Origin: Oscillospiraceae bacterium | GTDB taxonomy: Bacteria; Bacillota; Clostridia; Christensenellales; Aristaeellaceae | Reading direction: 5' to 3' | Assembly: GCA_031266295.1 (NCBI GenBank) | Contig: JAISBH010000124.1 | Coordinates: 1-9,443 of the forward strand | DNA length: 9,443 bases | Part shown: one piece after another, positions 6,545-9,443 of the stretch | Layout: each line of letters opens with the position of its first letter | Numbering within the stretch: the first letter of the stretch is position 1 | Made by a program: the position numbers and the translations under genes | The notes under the pieces: generated by a model | Seen by the model: the letters and a program-made list of their open reading frames with translations, nothing else | What the model was told of the DNA's origin: nothing | Databases searched by the model: none

Positions 6545-7381
6545 CGCCTCAAACCCTTCGCCCATCGCCTCCCTGACGTCCGTGGCGATCAAGAACGCTT
6601 TAGGATCCGCCGCGCACACGATCCTTCGCAGCATCGGCGCTTGAGTCCGCGTGACGACGCATAGCAGCACGTCCCGCTCCACGCCCGTGTACGCGCCCTT
6701 GCCGTGCAGCATCGTTACGCCGCGCTCCATGTCCTCCAGTATACGCTTGGCTATCTCGGCATGGTTATCCGATATAATGAAGAACGCCTTCGCCGTGTCA
6801 AACCCGGTCACCACCGCGTCCATCGCGCGCGTGGATACAAACAACGCCGCCAGCGCGTACAGCGCCGACTGCGGCTCGAACGCCACGGCCGCGCCCAGTA
6901 TCACAACGCAGTCGATGGTCAGCAGTATCCCGCCTATCGATAACGCCGGGAACCGCTTATGCAGCATAATCGCGGCCATATCGGTGCCGCCTGTCGTAGC
7001 GTTGGCGCGGATGATCAGTCCCAGCCCTACGCCTAGCATCGTGCCCCCTCCCAGCGCCGCCAGCATTGAATCCCGCGTCAATACCTGGAACGGCAGTACG
7101 TCAATCAGCATACTCGTCGCCGTCATTGCCAGGAACGACCGCGCGATGAACGCAAACCCGCGCTGCCTGTACCCTATCGCGAACAGCGGCACGTTCAGTA
7201 TGAACGTCATCATGCCCACGTTAACCGGCAGCCACTGATGCAGCAGCATCGCAACGCCGCTAAGCCCGCCCGGCGCTATATCATTATCCAGAAAAAACAG
7301 CGGGTACGCGGCGGACATTATTACAAGACCTGCGGCGTAGCCTGTCATCTCGATTAATCTGCGGCGGTTCTCGGCAGTCAT
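6536..7381 (-). CDS. YitT family membrane protein (DUF161 plus C-terminal DUF2179 domain)
   Basis: This 281-residue protein starts at the ATG at 7381, because GAGGAG lies 8 bases upstream. An in-frame ATG at 7387 is only 2 bases from that site and is unlikely. The N-terminal two thirds contain about five membrane segments. The family motifs are DIAPGGLSGVAMLL in the first loop and IIRANATTGGTDMAAIML, which repeats the same APGG/TGGTD pattern in the second half. The soluble C-terminal domain (about 195 onward) reads AKAFFIISDN, RGVTMLHGKGAYTGVERDVLLC and FLIATDVREAMGEGF, matching the DUF2179 ligand-binding-like fold. YitT proteins are common in Firmicutes and their substrate is not settled. 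The gene is transcribed alone from an extended -10 promoter and ends 30 bases from the convergent AT-rich gene. The family call is firm; molecular function is open. Confidence 0.93.
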   Translation of the reverse strand: MTAENRRRLIEMTGYAAGLVIMSAAYPLFFLDNDIAPGGLSGVAMLLHQWLPVNVGMMTFILNVPLFAIGYRQRGFAFIARSFLAMTATSMLIDVLPFQVLTRDSMLAALGGGTMLGVGLGLIIRANATTGGTDMAAIMLHKRFPALSIGGILLTIDCVVILGAAVAFEPQSALYALAALFVSTRAMDAVVTGFDTAKAFFIISDNHAEIAKRILEDMERGVTMLHGKGAYTGVERDVLLCVVTRTQAPMLRRIVCAADPKAFLIATDVREAMGEGFEARE

Positions 7382-7416
7382 CGGCATATCTCCTCACGCA
7401 AGCGGCGTTTTGTCCC

Positions 7417-7425
7417 ATTATACCA
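7417..7425 (-). promoter_or_regulatory. Extended -10 promoter for the YitT-family gene
   Basis: The minus strand reads TGGTATAAT, a perfect -10 hexamer (7417-7422) with the TGn extension (7423-7425). It lies 36 bases before the ATG at 7381. No good -35 box sits at 16-18 bases, which is normal for extended -10 promoters. It begins just past the terminator at 7443-7468. Confidence 0.55.
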
Positions 7426-7442
7426 CAACGCGTACTCAAAAT

Positions 7443-7468
7443 GCAGGGCCGCTTTCCAGCGCCCCTGC
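7443..7468 (-). terminator. Hairpin terminator downstream of mazF
   Basis: GCAGGG (7443-7448) pairs with CCCTGC (7463-7468), followed by a mismatch and an inner CGCT/AGCG stem closing a four-base loop. On the minus strand it is followed by ATTTTG, a short U tract. It separates mazF from the YitT-family promoter. A second small hairpin, CACGC/GCGTG (around 7508-7521), lies between it and the mazF stop. Confidence 0.55.
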
Positions 7469-7547
7469 GATAATTAACAACAATCAAGATAAGATATTTA
7501 TTATATCACGCCTTCGCGTGGTATGGACTGGTGATGGGATCGCGCGG

Positions 7548-7901
7548 TCATTCGTCGCTGCTGATGCCCAGTGAGGCGTTAATTGCCGCCTCCACGCGCG
7601 TCATTTCCCTGTCACTGAGTTTCCCCAGCTTTATCCCCAGCCGTGTTTTCTCCAAGGTTCTCACTTGTTCGGCCAGGATGATGGATGGTTTTGCCAATCC
7701 TCCCTCCCCTGCGGGGATCTCAACGTGAGTTGGTAGCCGCGTCTTGCCGAGTCTGGAGGTTATGGCTAGAACAATAACGGTGGGACTGAACCGGTTTCCT
7801 ATATCATTCTGGATGATCAGCACGGGCCTTATGCCGCCCTGTTCTGAACCCACGACGGGATTCAGGTCCGCACTGTAGATTTCTCCGCGTTTTACGATCA
7901 T
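7548..7901 (-). CDS. mazF: MazF/PemK-type mRNA interferase toxin (EndoA-like)
   Basis: This 117-residue protein has the length and sequence of Firmicutes MazF (B. subtilis EndoA/NdoA). The N-terminus MIVKRGEIYSADLNPV, the GSEQGGIRPVLIIQNDIGN block (18-36) and the catalytic pair Arg25 and Thr48 (in LAITSR) are all present, as is LPTHVEIPAG. The enzyme cuts single-stranded mRNA at short specific sequences. A GGAGAG ribosome binding site lies about 11 bases before the ATG. I translated the minus strand upstream (7902 to about 8180) in all three frames and found no antitoxin-like reading frame with a credible start, so the gene appears to be without an adjacent MazE or RHH-type antitoxin; an antitoxin elsewhere is possible. 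A long hairpin (7932-7988) precedes it and a terminator follows. Nothing suggests inactivation. Confidence 0.95.
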   Translation of the reverse strand: MIVKRGEIYSADLNPVVGSEQGGIRPVLIIQNDIGNRFSPTVIVLAITSRLGKTRLPTHVEIPAGEGGLAKPSIILAEQVRTLEKTRLGIKLGKLSDREMTRVEAAINASLGISSDE

Positions 7902-7931
7902 GGATTATTCACTCTCCGAAAGCATGTGCTT

Positions 7932-7988
7932 CCAGGACCGTATCCTGCGTACAGACCACCACCGCGGTCAATACGCGGGGGGTCCTGG
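7932..7988. repeat. Long imperfect inverted repeat (57-base hairpin) upstream of mazF
   Basis: The outer arms CCAGGACC (7932-7939) and GGTCCTGG (7981-7988) pair perfectly. Next, CCTGCGTA (7944-7951) pairs with TACGCGGG (7972-7979) with one G-T wobble on the plus strand. GACC (7954-7957) pairs with GGTC (7966-7969), closing an eight-base loop. That makes 20 pairs in 57 bases, with one 4-by-1 and one 2-by-2 internal loop. No U-rich tail follows on either strand, so it is not a standard terminator. It lies 31 bases upstream of the mazF start, where it would form part of a 5' leader. Confidence 0.65.
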
Positions 7989-8239
7989 CCTAAATATTTC
8001 TTGGAATTCTTTCGAATCCCTTGAGTTTGTTACACTCACTTCCTCTCGTTCATTGTCAGTGTATGCGTGTACGGTTTTTTTGTGCGCCGTGCGTAGGTTC
8101 TGCCTGCGCGGCGGCGGAGGGGGGCTATACTTCGTATCGTCAGTGGTTCCCTCGTGTTCGCGGCGAATTTTTACCGCTCGCTAAGTCGAGGCAGCCATGA
8201 CGGGACGGAGTATAATCCCGCAGGATTCACGTTAAATAA
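7989..8239. other. Non-coding stretch between mazF and the lipoprotein terminator
   Basis: I see no believable gene here on either strand. Minus-strand frames are short or lack starts and ribosome binding sites, and the plus-strand frame at 7900-8184 has neither a ribosome binding site nor a recognisable product. It contains a run of seven T (8075-8081) without a preceding stem. It also has a small AATCC/GGATT hairpin (8214-8227) that resembles part of the one at 8950-8974. Confidence 0.5.
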
Positions 8240-8262
8240 CGCGGAGGCTATTAGCCTCCGCG
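8240..8262 (-). terminator. Hairpin terminator downstream of the lipoprotein gene
   Basis: CGCGGAGGCT (8240-8249) and AGCCTCCGCG (8253-8262) form a perfect 10-bp stem with a three-base loop. On the minus strand it is followed by TTATTTAA. It lies 26 bases past the lipoprotein stop codon. This is the strongest stem in the window. Confidence 0.75.
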
Positions 8263-8288
8263 CCAAAAAGGAGGATGGAATATCAAAC

Positions 8289-8894
8289 CTATGGCTTTGG
8301 CTTCACCAATACAAGCGCCGTTCCATCATACGTGACCTCGATGGGCTGCAGCGCGTCGCTGATGAATGCCTCTGTTACGTATATTGTCCCGTCCGCGTAC
8401 AGCAGCTGCGGATCCGACCGCACGTCTATCTCGCCCTTTCTGACCACTACGCCAGTTACCTCGTTCTGGCCCACGGACGGCGGTATATACTGGATCATCA
8501 AGTCGTCCTTGCCGCTGGACGTCAGCAGTAACGCATCGACCTCCGATGAAGTAGACTTCTCTACCTTCCAGCCCATCGCCTCTACCAGCGGCTGCAGCGG
8601 CAGCAGTATCACGTCGTCCTGCCCATAATAAGGCGCGGCATTTATGTCCTTGCCGTCGTACTGTATTTTTACCGCAATGCCAATAAGCCTGTACGCGTTG
8701 GCGTCAGCGGATGTTGAAACTGTTGGCTCGGGCGCGGGCGACGCTATAGCCGCCGCATCGGGCGTAGGCTCCGCCGACGCGGTCGCTTCAGCGGACGCGG
8801 ACGGCGAAGGACTGGGCGCGGGCGCGTTGCTGGTGCAGGCCGCCAGCAGGAATACCGCCGCCAGCATCACCAGGACTAAACCGTATCGTTTCAT
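8289..8894 (-). CDS. Lipoprotein with Pro/Ser/Ala-rich linker and copper-amine-oxidase-N-like domain
   Basis: This 201-residue protein starts at an ATG preceded by AGGAGGGG at 6 bases. The N-terminus (MKRYGLVLVMLAAVFLLAAC) is a lipoprotein signal with lipobox LAAC, so Cys20 would be lipidated and the protein held on the outer face of the membrane. Residues about 21-62 are a low-complexity linker of Pro, Ser, Ala and Thr. The C-terminal part (about 68-201) resembles two units of the copper amine oxidase N-terminal-like domain (PF07833 type): VILLPLQPLVEAMGWKVE and IYVTEAFISDAL are the typical PLR-x-L-x-E-x-(L/M)G-like and related segments. Despite the name, such domains in Firmicutes are non-catalytic and probably bind wall components or other proteins. 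There are no enzyme motifs. It is monocistronic, with its own terminator; an upstream hairpin lies at 8950-8974. Domain recognition is moderately confident. Confidence 0.85.
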   Translation of the reverse strand: MKRYGLVLVMLAAVFLLAACTSNAPAPSPSPSASAEATASAEPTPDAAAIASPAPEPTVSTSADANAYRLIGIAVKIQYDGKDINAAPYYGQDDVILLPLQPLVEAMGWKVEKSTSSEVDALLLTSSGKDDLMIQYIPPSVGQNEVTGVVVRKGEIDVRSDPQLLYADGTIYVTEAFISDALQPIEVTYDGTALVLVKPKP

Positions 8895-8949
8895 AATTCC
8901 CCTCCTGTGTATCGTTGTTATTTAAGCCGCGTTTGTCCGACCCATAGAC

Positions 8950-8974
8950 GGTCAGAATCCCTTCGGGATTGACC
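8950..8974. repeat. Hairpin in the lipoprotein upstream region
   Basis: GGTCA (8950-8954) pairs with TGACC (8970-8974). After a two-base bulge, ATCCC (8957-8961) pairs with GGGAT (8965-8969) around a TTC loop. It is 56-80 bases upstream of the lipoprotein ATG and has no U tail on either strand. It could be a leader structure, an operator, or a dispersed palindrome. Confidence 0.5.
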
Positions 8975-9264
8975 GCTGGCAGCGCGAAGCGGGCGCGTCG
9001 CCAAATGAACCGGATGATTAATTATATGCTTACGCGGTATGGTTTATGCCTGTGATTATTCGCCGCGACAGCAATTCCAAACTTAGAATATTGCAATATG
9101 ATTCGGTCGCCTATAATCGGTTTTTCTCGGACGAGAGTCGCCCGTTGTACCTTACGTGCTCATGCCGCAGCTTGTATCCCACGAACGTGTCTGCGATGCC
9201 GTACGAGTCGCTGCGGCGGGACGCTGTTCGATCTGCGGATCGAATGCGCTTTAAGTTTGTAGCA

Positions 9265-9318
9265 CCCCGCCACTATGTCGTGAGTTGACTATTACCTTAT
9301 GCATTATTACTGGCGGGG
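9265..9318. repeat. Spaced inverted repeat, 8 bp perfect arms
   Basis: CCCCGCCA (9265-9272) and TGGCGGGG (9311-9318) are perfect complements with a 38-base AT-richer spacer. GC flanks pair further past one mismatch. No gene or U tract is associated. It may bound a repetitive element or be a remnant structure. Confidence 0.4.
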
Positions 9319-9357
9319 CGCAGGAGTTGGAACGTAGGAACGAGGAACGCCCCCCTT

Positions 9358-9430
9358 CCCCCCGATGGGGGGTAAAACGGGGGTTTCGGGACTCTGTCCC
9401 GGACCCTGCGAAGGGCTATCCGCCCTTTCG
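9358..9430. repeat. Cluster of three consecutive GC-rich hairpins, probable intergenic repeat element
   Basis: Three stems follow one another: CCCCCC/GGGGGG (9358-9363 with 9367-9372), CGGGAC/GTCCCG (9387-9392 with 9396-9401, extended by a G-T and a T-A pair), and AAGGGC/GCCCTT (9411-9416 with 9422-9427). Loops are 3, 3 and 5 bases. There is no coding signal. The arrangement resembles dispersed palindromic intergenic elements, but copy number cannot be judged from this window. Confidence 0.5.
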
Positions 9431-9443
9431 AATCCTGACCAGG

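Larger units (their letters stand above)
8895..9443. other. Long non-coding region with several inverted repeats
   Basis: No convincing gene is seen in about 550 bases. The plus-strand frame at 9046-9288 has no ribosome binding site and no recognisable product. Minus-strand frames entering from the right edge stop by about 9299-9309 and translate to low-quality sequence. The region holds the hairpin at 8950-8974, a 12-base perfect palindrome ATATTGCAATAT (9088-9099), the spaced inverted repeat at 9265-9318 and the hairpin cluster at 9358-9430. The lipoprotein promoter should lie in its left part, but I see no clear -35/-10 pair. Confidence 0.55.

Noticed and set aside
7954..7988. T-box-like sequence (ACCACCACCGCGG) upstream of mazF
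   Set aside because: It lacks the GGGUGGNACCGCG core, specifier stem and terminator arrangement; the bases are explained by the local hairpin.
7989..8180. Hidden MazE-type antitoxin below normal length cut-offs
   Set aside because: All three minus-strand frames were read; those with a start give only about 20 residues, and the remaining open stretches lack starts and ribosome binding sites.
7900..8184. Plus-strand open frame of 94 codons beside mazF, considered as an antisense or antitoxin gene
   Set aside because: No ribosome binding site, Cys/Ser/Arg-rich sequence without helix-turn-helix or RHH pattern, and antitoxins are normally upstream on the same strand.
9091..9117. Plus-strand promoter-like pair TTGCAA and TATAAT
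   Set aside because: The spacer is only 15 bases and no gene follows; TTGCAA is part of a palindrome. An unknown small RNA cannot be excluded.
9046..9288. Plus-strand 80-codon frame in the right-hand intergenic region
   Set aside because: No ribosome binding site, no recognisable domain and composition typical of non-coding sequence.
1..9443. CRISPR arrays, tRNA or rRNA genes, complete insertion sequences, prophage genes
   Set aside because: No regularly spaced direct repeats, no tRNA cloverleaf motifs, no rRNA-like sequence, and no transposase or phage proteins other than the Rpn-type nuclease, which is not by itself evidence of a mobile element.

Overview
The window looks like a chromosomal segment of an uncultured, fairly high-GC member of the Firmicutes (Clostridia-like). 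The evidence is gene content: a MazF almost superimposable on Bacillus EndoA, a YitT-family membrane protein, an Rpn/PD-(D/E)XK nuclease, a GufA-type ZIP transporter, a lipoprotein with a copper-amine-oxidase-N-like domain, and strong AGGAGG-type ribosome binding sites. Most genes are GC-rich (40 of 60 bases at 5221-5280). One gene, at 6003-6506, is strikingly AT-rich (20/60 and 16/60 G+C in two lines counted).

Layout. Positions 1-380 (minus) hold the N-terminal part of an Rpn-type nuclease with its own promoter. Positions 494-3816 (minus) hold a tight four-gene unit in the order of transcription: membrane-anchored polysaccharide deacetylase, ABC ATPase, and two ABC-2 permeases (COG4586/COG4587/COG3694-type exporter). 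The genes are joined by two ATGA overlaps and a 4-base gap, and a hairpin terminator follows. A ZIP metal transporter (3879-4703, minus) lies 62 bases upstream of this unit and could be co-transcribed with it. The ZIP gene is divergent from anmK (4773-5912, plus), and the two predicted promoters overlap at a shared -10 sequence. An AT-rich gene for an unknown membrane-anchored protein follows on the plus strand, convergent with a YitT-family gene (6536-7381, minus). Next come an orphan mazF toxin gene (7548-7901, minus) and a lipoprotein gene (8289-8894, minus), each with a hairpin downstream. The last 550 bases contain no convincing gene but hold several inverted repeats, including three GC-rich hairpins in a row.

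How it works together. The deacetylase/ABC unit, anmK (recycling of 1,6-anhydro-MurNAc from peptidoglycan) and the secreted or anchored proteins point loosely to cell-envelope maintenance. The sequence does not show that they form one pathway. The observations most worth a second look are a 57-base, 20-pair hairpin in front of the antitoxin-less mazF; the overlapping divergent promoters; a short ABC ATPase C-terminus next to a tandemly duplicated start region; and the AT-rich orphan gene. No clearly new multi-gene system is evident; the window is mostly ordinary core-like genes.
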